Both the position numbers and the translations under genes were made by a program. Below, one piece after another: positions 43,429-51,799 of a stretch of 64,000 nucleotides of DNA (its first letter is position 1; each line of letters starts with the position of its first letter). This DNA comes from Cristatella mucedo. Lineage: Eukaryota; Bryozoa; Phylactolaemata; Cristatellidae. The notes beneath the pieces are model-generated. The model saw only the letters and a list, made by a program, of their open reading frames with translations, had not been told where the DNA came from and did no database searches. The stretch lies in contig WPIO01000091.1 in the NCBI GenBank assembly GCA_009760855.2, positions 1,397,501 to 1,461,500 on the forward strand, in the 5' to 3' direction.

Positions 43429-44594
43429 AGGGGGGTACCTCAGGGCTCTATGCTAGGTACGGTTCTTTTCACGGTTTATTCTCTCCATCTTGCTGATGTG
43501 ATTGCCAAGCACAATCTAGGCTTTCACTTTTATGTGGATGACACTCAGCTTTGATCCCTCCAGCCTTCGAGCACCTCGATGTCTCTCAACTCACTTGCTG
43601 CATCCTCACATGGATGGCAGCACATTTTCTAAAACTAAACGATGATAAAACTAGCTAACTAGTTATGGGCAAACCCAGTGTGATTCAGAAATTGGAAAGG
43701 CTGACGCTCAAAATTGGCTCTGCCAGCATATCTCCCGTTGAATCAGCTCGAAATCTAGTTGTCATGTTCCAAAGTGACCTCTCGTTTGACGACCGCATCA
43801 GATCCACAGTCAAATCTGCCAACTTTCAGCTACATAACATTGCTGAAATTTGGGGTTGTTTAGATAGGATACCACGTTCAAATTGGTCCATGCATTTGTG
43901 ACATCCCGTCTTAACTTCTGTAACTCGCTGCTTGCTGGCCTACCGGCATGTGCAATCGGGCAATTACAGCTACAAAACTCAGCAACTAGGCTTGTCTGTC
44001 GTAAACGTGGCAGTTGCCACAGCAAACCACTTCTCGTCATCCTGCAATGGCTACCATTCAAGGAACGGATCGACTTCAAAGTTTTGTCGCTCACTTTTAG
44101 GTCACTTTATTCTTTGGCTCCAGCATATCTCTCAGAACTACTCCCCTTCCAGGCCAAGCATCGTACCACCCGCTTTTCGTAATCCAACACTTCACCAGTA
44201 CCTCGTACGAACATAAAATCCTTTGGAGACACTCCATTTAGTTCGGATGCTTCCAAAGCCTAGAACTTGCTCTCCCGACTTGCATCAGAACATCCCCTGA
44301 CTTGACCACATTTAAAAAGAACTTAAAAACACACCCATTTAGGACAGAATTTAGGGAGTCCTAGTGATTCTTCCTCCATGTGCTAATGCGTGCTGACACT
44401 GTGCATTCTGCAAACAACCACATTTGCGTGTTTACCGTGTGCATGTCATCCCTCACCACGTTGTTCACGTTGTTTATCAAGCATGATATTACTCATGATT
44501 CAGTCGCGTTTTCTTTTGCAGCAAATGTAAAGCGCCTAGGAAGAGATTGAGTTCTCTGAGGGCACTTTATCAAGTGCAATATTATTATTATTAC
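43428..44594 (+). mobile_element. L2-type LINE copy inserted in a TTTAGGG-like array
   Basis: 5'-truncated at the GGTACCTCAGGGCTC (VPQGS) motif of the reverse transcriptase. The catalytic motif reads FYVDD at 43,528-43,542, so the Asp pair is intact although Ala has become Val. A short deletion follows at once. The C-terminal part ([58 protein letters not shown]) is frameshifted in several places. The stem-loop is intact (GCGCCTAGGAAGAGATTGAG...GAGGGCACTT) and the tail is (ATT)n. The array continues directly after the tail. Confidence 0.94.
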
Positions 44595-44983
44595 AGGGTG
44601 TATGGTGTTGGGTAAAGGGCTTACATTTTAAGGTTCTGGAACTAGGGCCTAGGGTTTTGGGTATATAACTTAAGATTTCGGGATAAGGATTTAGGGTTTA
44701 GGATTTACGGTTGCGGGTATAGGGGTTAGGGTTTACAATTTAGGGTTGAATTTCGATGGTTTAGGGTTCAGGGTTTGGGGTTAAATGTTTAGGGTTAAGG
44801 TTTTGCGGTTTAGAGTTCACGGTTTACTGTCAGGTGTTTAGGGTATAAGATTAGGTTTTAGGGTTTTGGGTTTAATGTTCAAAGTTTGACGTGTAGGGTT
44901 TAGGATAAAGGTTTAAGGTTTAGGGTTTAATTTGGTGGGTTTAGGGTTTAGATTTTATAATTCAAGGTTTAGCGTTTAGGGTG
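44595..44983 (+). repeat. Degenerate TTTAGGG-like array 3, middle part
   Basis: About 390 bp, same orientation, ending at the left LTR of the outer LTR element. Together with 43,333-43,428 and 49,123-50,240 it is best read as one array split by two insertions. Confidence 0.93.
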
Positions 44984-45231
44984 TGTAGCTTAAATTATCG
45001 TCTCGAACGGCACCGAACGCTAGCCGACGAGCAACATCACCAGTTTATTTCACCTACACATGGACCAGGGCTGAGCACGACTCTCTTCGCCCCTCTCGCC
45101 CGCCGGAGTTCCCGACTCACTCTCTTGTCATAACAATCACTAATAGCACGGCACGGCTGCTTACCACATCGAGTGCCACAGCCCATTTGTACGGCGATCA
45201 GGGTCAGTGTCATCAAATAAATTAAACCACA
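44984..45231 (-). repeat. 3' LTR of the outer LTR element
   Basis: 248 bp, aligned end to end with 48,875-49,122. Shared stretches include CTAGCCGACGAGCAA, CAGGGCTGAGCACGACTCTC and GTTCCCGACTCACTCTCTTG. Confidence 0.93.
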
Positions 45232-45269
45232 TGCCCGCCTGATGGAGAGATCAGTTAACTACGTAGCCA

Positions 45270-45410
45270 TGTGATTACAGAGCTATCAGTTGGAGCCACC
45301 ACAACAGTGACCAATCAGGAGAGGCCCCGCTCACGGTACGGTCTTGGAGCGGACATAAGATGGTTGCCAATAAACGTGGCCTGTTCATAGTGATGCGTCT
45401 TATCATTACA
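45270..45410 (+). repeat. 5' LTR of gypsy element 2
   Basis: 141 bp, aligned with 47,658-47,790. Both contain GACCAATCA, an AATAAACGTGG stretch that may carry the polyadenylation signal (AATAAA), and GTCTTATCATTA. Confidence 0.92.
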
Positions 45411-45457
45411 TGGTTGTAGTGGTAAAGTTATAGAATTTCGCCCTGAAAATCAAAGAG

Positions 45458-45890
45458 ATGGCCAAGTGTAACCCTCCAGCAGAATTCACATTTGATGAGC
45501 CGGCGTTATGGACGGCTTTTAGACATCGTTTTTGCCATAATGTGACGGCAACAAAGTTGACAGAAGAGGAACAGGACGTACAGATAAGTACACTCTTGTA
45601 CGCCTTGGGGGCCCAAGCCGAAGCGATTTTCGATGCATTTACCTAGAGGTCGACAAAGTGAAGACGTCGGATCTCATCTAGAACAAGTTTGAAAATAATT
45701 TCATACTGCGAGGAAATATTATCCACGATCGGGCTATGTTTAACCGCTGTCAAAATCCGGCGGAATCTACCGACGCATTCATATGAGCACTAATTGATTA
45801 AGCTTCGCACTGCGAATATGGCGCGATGAAAGCTGATTTGGTCCGAGATAGCGTGGTTGTGGGCTTGTGTGACCTTAAACTTTGAGAAAC
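45458..45890 (+). pseudogene. Gag remnant (gypsy 2)
   Basis: Starts ATG and reads PAEFTFDEPALWTAFRHRFC, then TEEEQDVQISTLLYALGAQAEAIFDAFT, the Ty3 Gag pattern 'W..W..RF......L.....QV..L.Y..G..A..I'. A stop at 45,644 follows. Continuing frames give KFENNFILRGNIIHDRAMFN and KADLVRDSVVVGL, the later Gag segments. Stops at several points make it a pseudogene. In active elements Gag forms the particle. Confidence 0.9.
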
Positions 45891-46099
45891 CCTGCAACTA
45901 ATCCCCTACCATACGTTAACTGTGGCAGTACAAAAGGCGCGTTAGCCAGAGAGGTAAAATCACAGGTGAATCTGCAGCACCAGTTTCAGATGTTTCTGAG
46001 GCTCGTCGGCGACCACAGCCCGCCGATTGTCCTGAGCCCTGCGTCTGAGAGGCTAGCAGCCACACAGACCACAGGAGAGTTAAGCTTTTTTGTGATGGT

Positions 46100-46235
46100 A
46101 AAAGAAGCTAACAGCTGTCAGAGCTGTAACTTGGCTCACACTTCTGGACAGTGCCCAGCGCGAGACGGCAGTTGCAATACCTGTGGGAAGTTGGGCCACT
46201 ATGCAGTGCGGTGCAAATCACGCATAAGACCCGAC
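46100..46235 (+). pseudogene. Nucleocapsid zinc knuckles (gypsy 2)
   Basis: Inside the open segment 45,882-46,331, two CCHC knuckles occur in tandem. The first, CQSCNLAHTSGQC, has spacing C-X2-C-X3-H-X4-C, one residue short of the usual form. The second, CNTCGKLGHYAVRC, is canonical C-X2-C-X4-H-X4-C. These bind genomic RNA in active elements. Confidence 0.93.
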
Positions 46236-46369
46236 GCTAAAATAAGAGAGATCGCGGCTGAATCCGACGGTAGGAACTACACAATGGATGCCTTTACAGA
46301 GCCTGTAGCGTGGTGGAGTGCCAGTCGGTAAGTGCATCATCACCCTGGCAAGTGGATTTGTTCGGGTAG

Positions 46370-46640
46370 GGAATGACCATTCCGTTTAAAATAGATAGTG
46401 GCGCTGACGTAACCGTCATTACGGAAGACACGTATGGTCGACTGCTACGACCAACCCGCCTCGAGCAGCAAAATTACACAGCGTGGGTGACCGCCTGGCT
46501 TGTAAGGGTACCTTCAAAGCGAGGTCAAAGCGAAAAGGAATGATTTATCTTCTGCCAGTCTTTGTAGTCGCTGGAGAAAGAAATAATCTCCTCAACTGAC
46601 AAACTTATCTGTTCATTGGACTGATTAAACTCAGTGTAGA
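46370..46640 (+). pseudogene. Aspartic protease remnant (gypsy 2)
   Basis: Reads TIPFKIDSGADVTVITEDTYG, with an intact catalytic DSGAD motif, and after a frame change LACKGTFKA and MIYLLPVFVVAG, the flap and second-half strands of a retropepsin. A stop lies near 46,600. Continuous in order with the RT that follows. Confidence 0.9.
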
Positions 46641-46680
46641 GGAGACTAATCTTCGAAACCCGGTATTTGGAGAGATTGGA

Positions 46681-47087
46681 TTGATACGATGCCAGCCGGT
46701 GAAAACTCGTACCAAACCTGATTTGGAACCATACTGCATACACACGGCCCGCCGCATACCGAGACCACTGTTCCCTTTGGTAAAGAACGAACTCCTTCGA
46801 GTGGAGAAGAACGGCATCGTGGGACGTGTGTCGGAGCCGACCGAGTGGTGCTCCCCAATTGTACCGGTTCTGAAGTCCAACGGCAAAGTACGCCTTTGTG
46901 TCGACTCGAAGCGCTCAAATCATGCAGCGGTTCGTGAAAGGCACGAGCTACCTACCCTTGATGAGATTTCGCCTCAGCTTGTTGGTGCTACAATGTTCTC
47001 AAAGTTGGACGCCTCTAGCGGATTTTGGGCTATTCCGTTGTCCCACAAGAGCATTTGCTTAACGAAGTTTATGACACCGTTTGGAGC
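46681..47087 (+). pseudogene. Reverse transcriptase N-terminal half (gypsy 2)
   Basis: A long open segment covering the fingers and first palm part: HTARRIPRPLFPLVKNELLR, then EPTEWCSPIVPVLKSNGKVR, RLCVDSKRSNHA, and MFSKLDASSGFWAIPLS with the first catalytic Asp. It ends at TKFMTPFG and is fused directly to integrase C-terminal sequence, so the YxDD box, thumb and RNase H are absent. Confidence 0.94.
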
Positions 47088-47250
47088 TTCAACAGCAATA
47101 CTACGATCGCCATCATTCTGCTAGACCACTTCCACCTCTTCAACCCGGCCAACCGGTATTAGTACGGACTGATGGTAAAAACAGCTGGAGCACACATGCA
47201 ACTGTGACAGCTCAAGCAAGTACACCTAGGTCGTTTGTCGTGCTGACTGA
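47088..47250 (+). pseudogene. Integrase C-terminal remnant (gypsy 2)
   Basis: Reads LQQQYYDRHHSARPLPPLQPGQPV, then VRTDGKNSWSTHATVTAQ and TPRSFVVLTD. This is the segment after the integrase core in Ty3 elements (QK.YYD.......L..GD.V...). It is joined to RT by the deletion at about 47,087 and interrupted at about 47,250 by an L2 tail. Confidence 0.88.
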
Positions 47251-47410
47251 CAATAATAATAGTAATAATAATAACAATGCACTTGATAAAGCGCCCTCAT
47301 TGAACTCGGTCTCTCTCTAGGCGCTTTACATTGGCTGCAAAGGGGAATGCAATTGAATGGTGGGTAATATCATGCTTGATAAACAAATGACAATGGCAAT
47401 GGCATAACAC
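47251..47410 (-). mobile_element. L2-type LINE 3' tail inserted in gypsy element 2
   Basis: Reverse-complement L2 terminus: an (AAT)n run, ATGCACTTGATAAAGCGCCC, TCTCTCTCTAGGCGCTTTACAT, and more 3' UTR to about 47,410. Pol C-terminal sequence resumes after it and ends with a GRLVKVKPVRRLDL-like tail near 47,630. Confidence 0.88.
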
Positions 47411-47657
47411 TTTGGCGGAACAAAAGGCATATACAACCGATTGACACCGATGCACTGGTCGCCTACAGCAAATATCCTGGCAGTTCCTACATCTGCCGAA
47501 ACCTACACCTGCAGTTCAAGGTCAGGCTCCAAGTATTGCCGATGAGATGCACACCTCTCAAGGTCAAACGGCAACAAGGTCCGGCAGGCTGGTAAAGGTA
47601 AAGCCAGTCCGAAGGCTAGATCTTTGAAAATGAGACTGTTCCTATTTGGAGGGAAGG

Positions 47658-47790
47658 TGTGATAACAGAGCTATCAGGCGGAGCCACAACAACGTGACCA
47701 ATCATGAGAGGCCTCGCTCACCGTGCGGTCCTGGAGCGGATGGTTGCCAATAAACGTGGTCTGTCCATTGTGATGAGTCTTATCATTATA
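47658..47790 (+). repeat. 3' LTR of gypsy element 2
   Basis: 133 bp, aligned with 45,270-45,410. It lacks about 8 bp present in the 5' LTR after GGAGCGGA. Confidence 0.92.
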
Positions 47791-47794
47791 GCCA

Positions 47795-48610
47795 GAGCAG
47801 TAACCAACTGTTCTTCTCCAATTCTTTGACAACGAGAAGGCTAAACATTAAGTACATAGTCCTCATAGTGCGCTCGGGCGGTCTCAGGCCACATCTTGGC
47901 CGTTGCTGTCGGCCACGCTCGTCTGCTCTGGCCATACTACCAGGGCCAGCATCGAAGAGCGCATCAAGGAGCTAGTTAGCGATTGGTCTTGGTCCGAGGT
48001 CCGCTCCCTTAATTATGAGGCTAAGTAACGGCTGTTCGGAGGAGGCGGACGACCGCACGGCCTGTGGAAACAAGCCGGCTGCGTTTGACAGCTGCTTTCA
48101 TGCTTCGTGGGCCACATTTTTCTCCACCGCTGGTGCCTCGTCGGGCGGCACAGCCTCGAAGCTCAATGGTGCATAGCACACCACCACCACTTTGCAAGCC
48201 ATCACCACGTCTCCGAGCGTCACCGCTGTGTCTCTGGTCGCCGCTGCCTCAATTTCGGCCGCAGCGTCTCTGGGCGCGGCCGCAGCCGCGTTGTCGACCT
48301 GAACCGCATCGCCGATCTGTGCCTCGTCTCCTATCTGGGCTGCGTCACTGCCCACTTGCGTCGCTGATGAGCCTCCGACCTGCTCGGAGTCATAACCCAC
48401 CGGTTCGTCGCATTCCAACGTCAGCTCCACGGCTTTCACTACATCGCAGGCCGTTACCTTGTTGCACACCATCGGCGCCTGGCAGACCGTCTCAGCCTGG
48501 ATCGCTGTTGTCGCCCTGCACACAGTCGGCGATTGCTGATATTGCTTCTGGTCTACTTGGTCGCCGCCCTCTCTCTGACAAGCATTTGCTAACTAAGTGC
48601 TCAGCAATCA
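47795..48610 (-). pseudogene. Outer element internal region, possible gag 3' part
   Basis: A minus-strand frame at 48,098-48,523 is Ala/Val/Asp-rich, with short near-repeats (AQIGDEAQIGDAVQVD). The opposite strand is also open for 188 codons (48,064-48,630, Pro/Arg/Ser-rich). The minus frame is favoured because it lies downstream of the gag segment at 48,608-48,844 in the same element, but neither shows a domain. Confidence 0.4.
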
Positions 48611-48844
48611 CGCTTTACCTACAGGGCTAGCCAGCTCTGTTATCAGAGCCTCGCCAAGCAGACGGTAGTCATCCTTGATTGCTTTCGGGATGTATGAGTT
48701 CACATAAAAGGCGCTTCTTTCCAGGTAGAGAGGCAGATACTTGCGCCAGACTGTCGGATGGATATCACAAAACTCGAGCTTCCGCTCCAAGTCAAGCAGC
48801 CAAGTTGCAAAGTCATCCCCAACTTGAAAATCCTCAAGAAACAT
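48608..48844 (-). pseudogene. Gag N-terminal fragment of the outer LTR element
   Basis: Begins at an ATG (48,844, minus) about 30 bp inside the 5' LTR and reads FLEDFQVGDDFATWLLDLER, then CDIHPTVWRKYLPLYLERSA and IPKAIKDDYRLLGEALITEL before a stop. The pattern of an early aromatic/acidic segment, a Trp-Leu helix and a YLPLYLE-like segment suits a retrotransposon Gag capsid N-terminus, but the family is not one I can name. Confidence 0.6.
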
Positions 48845-48874
48845 TGCTGTAGGCCACAGCCGCCAGAAATAGCT

Positions 48875-49122
48875 TGTAGCTTGAATTGTCGTCTTGAATG
48901 GCACAGAACTCTAGCCGACGAGCAATATCACCAGTTTATTTTGCCTACACAAGGAGCAGGGCTGAGCACGACTCTCCTCGCCCCTCTCGCCCACCAGAGT
49001 TCCCGACTCACTCTCTTGTCATAACAATCACTTATAGCACGGCCCGGCTGCTTACCAGATCGAGTGTCACAGCCCACTCGTACGGCGATCAGGGGCAGTG
49101 TCATCAATTAAATAAAACCACA
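48875..49122 (-). repeat. 5' LTR of the outer LTR element
   Basis: 248 bp, identical in length to the copy at 44,984-45,231 with scattered substitutions. Confidence 0.93.
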
Positions 49123-50240
49123 GGGTAGTTGGTGTAGGGTTTAGCGTTTTGACGCTAGGGCTTTAGGCTTGGGCTTTAGGATGAATAGTTTAAGGTTCTG
49201 CTTAGGGTTTTGGGTTAGGGCTTTAGGAATTAGGCTTTAGGGTTTAGGGTTAAGGGCTTTGAGTTTTAGATTTACGGTTTAGGGTTTACGGTTTAGGGCT
49301 TAGCTTGCAAGGTTAAGATATTGGATTTAGGGTTTCGGGTAAAGTGAGAAGTCTTTTGGTTTTAGTGTTAAGGGTAACGGGTTTAGGGTAAGGGGTTTAG
49401 GGTTCAGCGTTTAGGGATTAGGGTTTAATGTATAGGTTTTAAGGTTTAGGTTTAAGGGTTTGGAGTTTAGAGTTTGGTTTTTTGTGTTTATGATTTAGGG
49501 TTAAGGGCTGAGGGCTCAGGGTTCGCGGCTTAGGTTTTTAGGGTTTAGGGTTTGAGACTTAGGGTTTTAGGTATAGGGTTTAGGGTGTAGGGCATAGGGT
49601 TTATCGTTTAGGCTTTAGGGTTTACGGTTCAAGGCTTATGGTTTAAGGGTTATAGTTTAGGCCTTTATGCTTAGGGTGTAGGATTTAGGCTTCATGGATC
49701 ATAATTTAGGGTTTAGGGTTCAGAGTTTAGGGATTCAGGTACTATATTTAGGTCATAGGCTTAAGGTTAAGGGTTAAGGGTTTAGGGTTTGGGGTTAAGG
49801 GTAAAGTGTTGATGATCTATGCTTGAGGGTTTAGGGTTCAAAGTTTAGGGTTGAGTGTTTGGGCTTTAAGTTCAGGGCTAAGGGTTTAAGGTTTTAGGGT
49901 TTGTATGGTTTATGGTTTAGGGTTCAGATTTTAGGGTTCAAAGGTCAAGATTTCGGGTTTCGGTTCTAGTTTTGAGGGTTTGGGGTTTAAGGTTTAGGGT
50001 TAAGGGCTTAGGGTATAGGGCTTAGGGTTTATGTTTTAGGGTTTACGGATTAGGATTTAGGGTTTCGGTTTAAGTGTTTAGGGTTTAGGGTGTGATGTTT
50101 AAGGTTTATGGTTAAGGATTTACGTTTTGTGCTTTAGCGTTAAGGGTTTAGCTTTTAGAGTTTAGGGTTATGACTCAAAAATTTAGGGTTAAGGGCTTAG
50201 GGTTTTTAGCTTAGGTTTCAGGAAATCATTTTTCGAGTAT
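49123..50240 (+). repeat. Degenerate TTTAGGG-like array 3, right part
   Basis: About 1.1 kb of TTTAGGG-type words in constant orientation with many single-base variants and a few near-perfect runs (for example near 49,235 and 49,545). It ends at GTTTATTTGCATACCCTGCTAG, the start of module copy 4. Confidence 0.95.
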
Positions 50241-50892
50241 TAAAGGTTTAGTTTATTTGCATACCCTGCTAGTTCGTTATTTAAATCGATGCAATTTTGC
50301 AAGCCTTAGTATGTCAGAATTTAAAATATCTCTTTAAATGCGATCTCCATTTATTCTGAGGTGATCATCGAAAGATTGATTCACACGAAGTTAATACGTC
50401 GAAATAAATACGTTTACAACAACGTCAAACAATTTGCTGAGCTGATTTTTACTAACGGTTAAGGTGTTCGCCCCACCACGCTTTTGTTGTTGGCTTGAGC
50501 CACGAGGCACGTGTAAAGCAAGTTATAGGGGAATAAATTCCGCGAGAACGCTATAAAAATAACAGACAATTTTTTACTAAGCTATGAATATCATTCTACT
50601 TTCGTTTTGTAAATAATCGGGGAATCTGGAGAGCAGGATCTTAACGTACTTGGATTCAATTTGGTTAAAAGATGAATCCTCGTAATTTACAAATTGCTGA
50701 GTGCAAAATTATACGGGGATATTTACACTCGGATTTGGTATTCATCATTTTAATGTAGTTCAATAAGACTTACTCAGCTTCCATTTAGGATGTCGCACCC
50801 TCAGAAAGTGGCAGCAGCAACGTTCGTTCGCGACTCTTCAACGACCAATAAATTGTGTCACTAGTACTAAGCGATTTAAGGAATTTCAAGGT
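50241..50892 (+). repeat. Composite-repeat module, copy 4 (full length, with SINE)
   Basis: Aligned to 42,255-42,862 along its whole length, including a SINE at the same internal position. Ends GTCACTAGTACTAAGCGATTTAAGGAATTT and would lead into another array, but unrelated sequence and an (AG)n tract follow. Confidence 0.9.
50452..50560 (+). mobile_element. SINE family 1 inside module copy 4
   Basis: AACGGTTAAGGTGTTCGCCC head, a mutated box B (TTGGCTTGAGCC), ACGTGTAAAGC and a degraded stem-loop ending GAACGCTATAAAA. Same relative position as the SINE at 42,441. Confidence 0.75.
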
Positions 50893-51010
50893 ATCCTATT
50901 TGGTGTCCATATAGGAAATGACAAATTGCAATGAAGTCGCCTAGAAGCTAAACAATTTATGCAGAGTGAGAGTGACAAAAAAAGAGAGAAATATAGAAAG
51001 AGAGTCACAA

Positions 51011-51013
<3 letters not shown>

Positions 51014-51085
<72 letters not shown>

Positions 51086-51107
51086 CAAAGAGAAGCATAG
51101 AGAGACA

Positions 51108-51168
<61 letters not shown>
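51014..51168. repeat. (AG)n microsatellite, interrupted
   Basis: Two long AG blocks separated by about 35 bp. Open frames across it are Arg-Glu and Ser-Leu runs without coding meaning. Confidence 0.97.
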
Positions 51169-51174
<6 letters not shown>

Positions 51175-51799
51175 CAAGAGAGATAGAGAGTCCAGTCCGA
51201 AAAGTAAGTTATATTGCAGTGATTCTCGGATTTTATATAGGTCAAAGCTTTAAATGCTTATAACAACCAGTTAAAGCGGTCATACTGTCTCTTGAATACG
51301 TTTCTAATGGCTTGTTACATGGAAAATCTTTATCTTGATTTTAAATATTTAAAAAGACATTGTCCGAATCTACTCCGGAAAACAAAGGGAGAATTTTCAT
51401 TATGATTACCTAAGCCTTTATCATCGTTATAATAAGCTTGTATTGCAAAAGTCCATCATCTTGCCAGAAAATAAGGGTTTACTAAGAAATCAATTAATTG
51501 GCATTCAAGATGAAATTAGGCGAGCATCTGCATATTTCATATAGTTCGTTTGCTGTTGTAGTGTCCGTGGAGAGACAGCACAGGTTAACCGTAATTCGTT
51601 AAGTTTGCTTTGCGACTGAATTTGAAGATTGTATACAAATGCTACTTTGCCTTTTTAACTAATATACAGATAAGCGAGATACGTTTCACATGTGTCTCAA
51701 AGAATAAATCGCGAATATTGTATTGTCTATTTTTAATATACATAAAAGTAGATTAGATTATTAAATAGGGACTACGATTAAATATCTAAGGATTTCGCT

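Larger units (their letters stand above)
45270..47794 (+). mobile_element. Nested Ty3/gypsy element 2, internally deleted
   Basis: LTRs of 141 bp (45,270-45,410) and 133 bp (47,658-47,790), both beginning TGTGAT and ending in TTATCATTA(C/T)A. Target duplication GCCA at 45,266-45,269 and 47,791-47,794. A TGG-starting putative primer-binding site follows the 5' LTR directly (45,411), and a purine tract GGAGGGAAGG precedes the 3' LTR. It encodes gag, protease, part of RT, and the pol C-terminus. The second half of RT, RNase H and most of integrase are missing through one deletion near 47,087. It inserted 38 bp inside the outer element's 3' LTR. Confidence 0.93.
44984..49122 (-). mobile_element. 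Outer gag-only LTR element (with a nested gypsy element)
   Basis: Two LTRs of exactly 248 bp each (44,984-45,231 and 48,875-49,122) in the same orientation. Each begins TGTGGTTT on the minus strand and ends CTACA. The purine-rich GGCGGGCA lies just before the 3' LTR (about 45,232-45,239). Flanks GGGTG (44,979-44,983) and GGGTA (49,123-49,127) agree at four of five positions. Without the nested element (45,270-47,790 plus one copy of its target site) the interior is only about 1.1 kb, holding a gag remnant and no pol. It is therefore a short, non-autonomous copy. Confidence 0.88.

Noticed and set aside
48064-48630. A 188-residue plus-strand protein
   Set aside because: It lies inside the outer LTR element, opposite the strand on which that element is transcribed. 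The Pro/Arg/Ser-rich frame is most likely the complement of the gag-side sequence.
41513-50240. A true chromosome end
   Set aside because: The arrays are degenerate, lie between repeat modules and transposons, and unique-looking sequence continues on both sides.
41513-50240. Plant or dinoflagellate origin suggested by TTTAGGG
   Set aside because: L2/CR1 LINEs, a Tigger element and a GTF2IRD2-like hAT together fit an animal far better. A degenerate interstitial repeat is weak evidence for the host telomere type.
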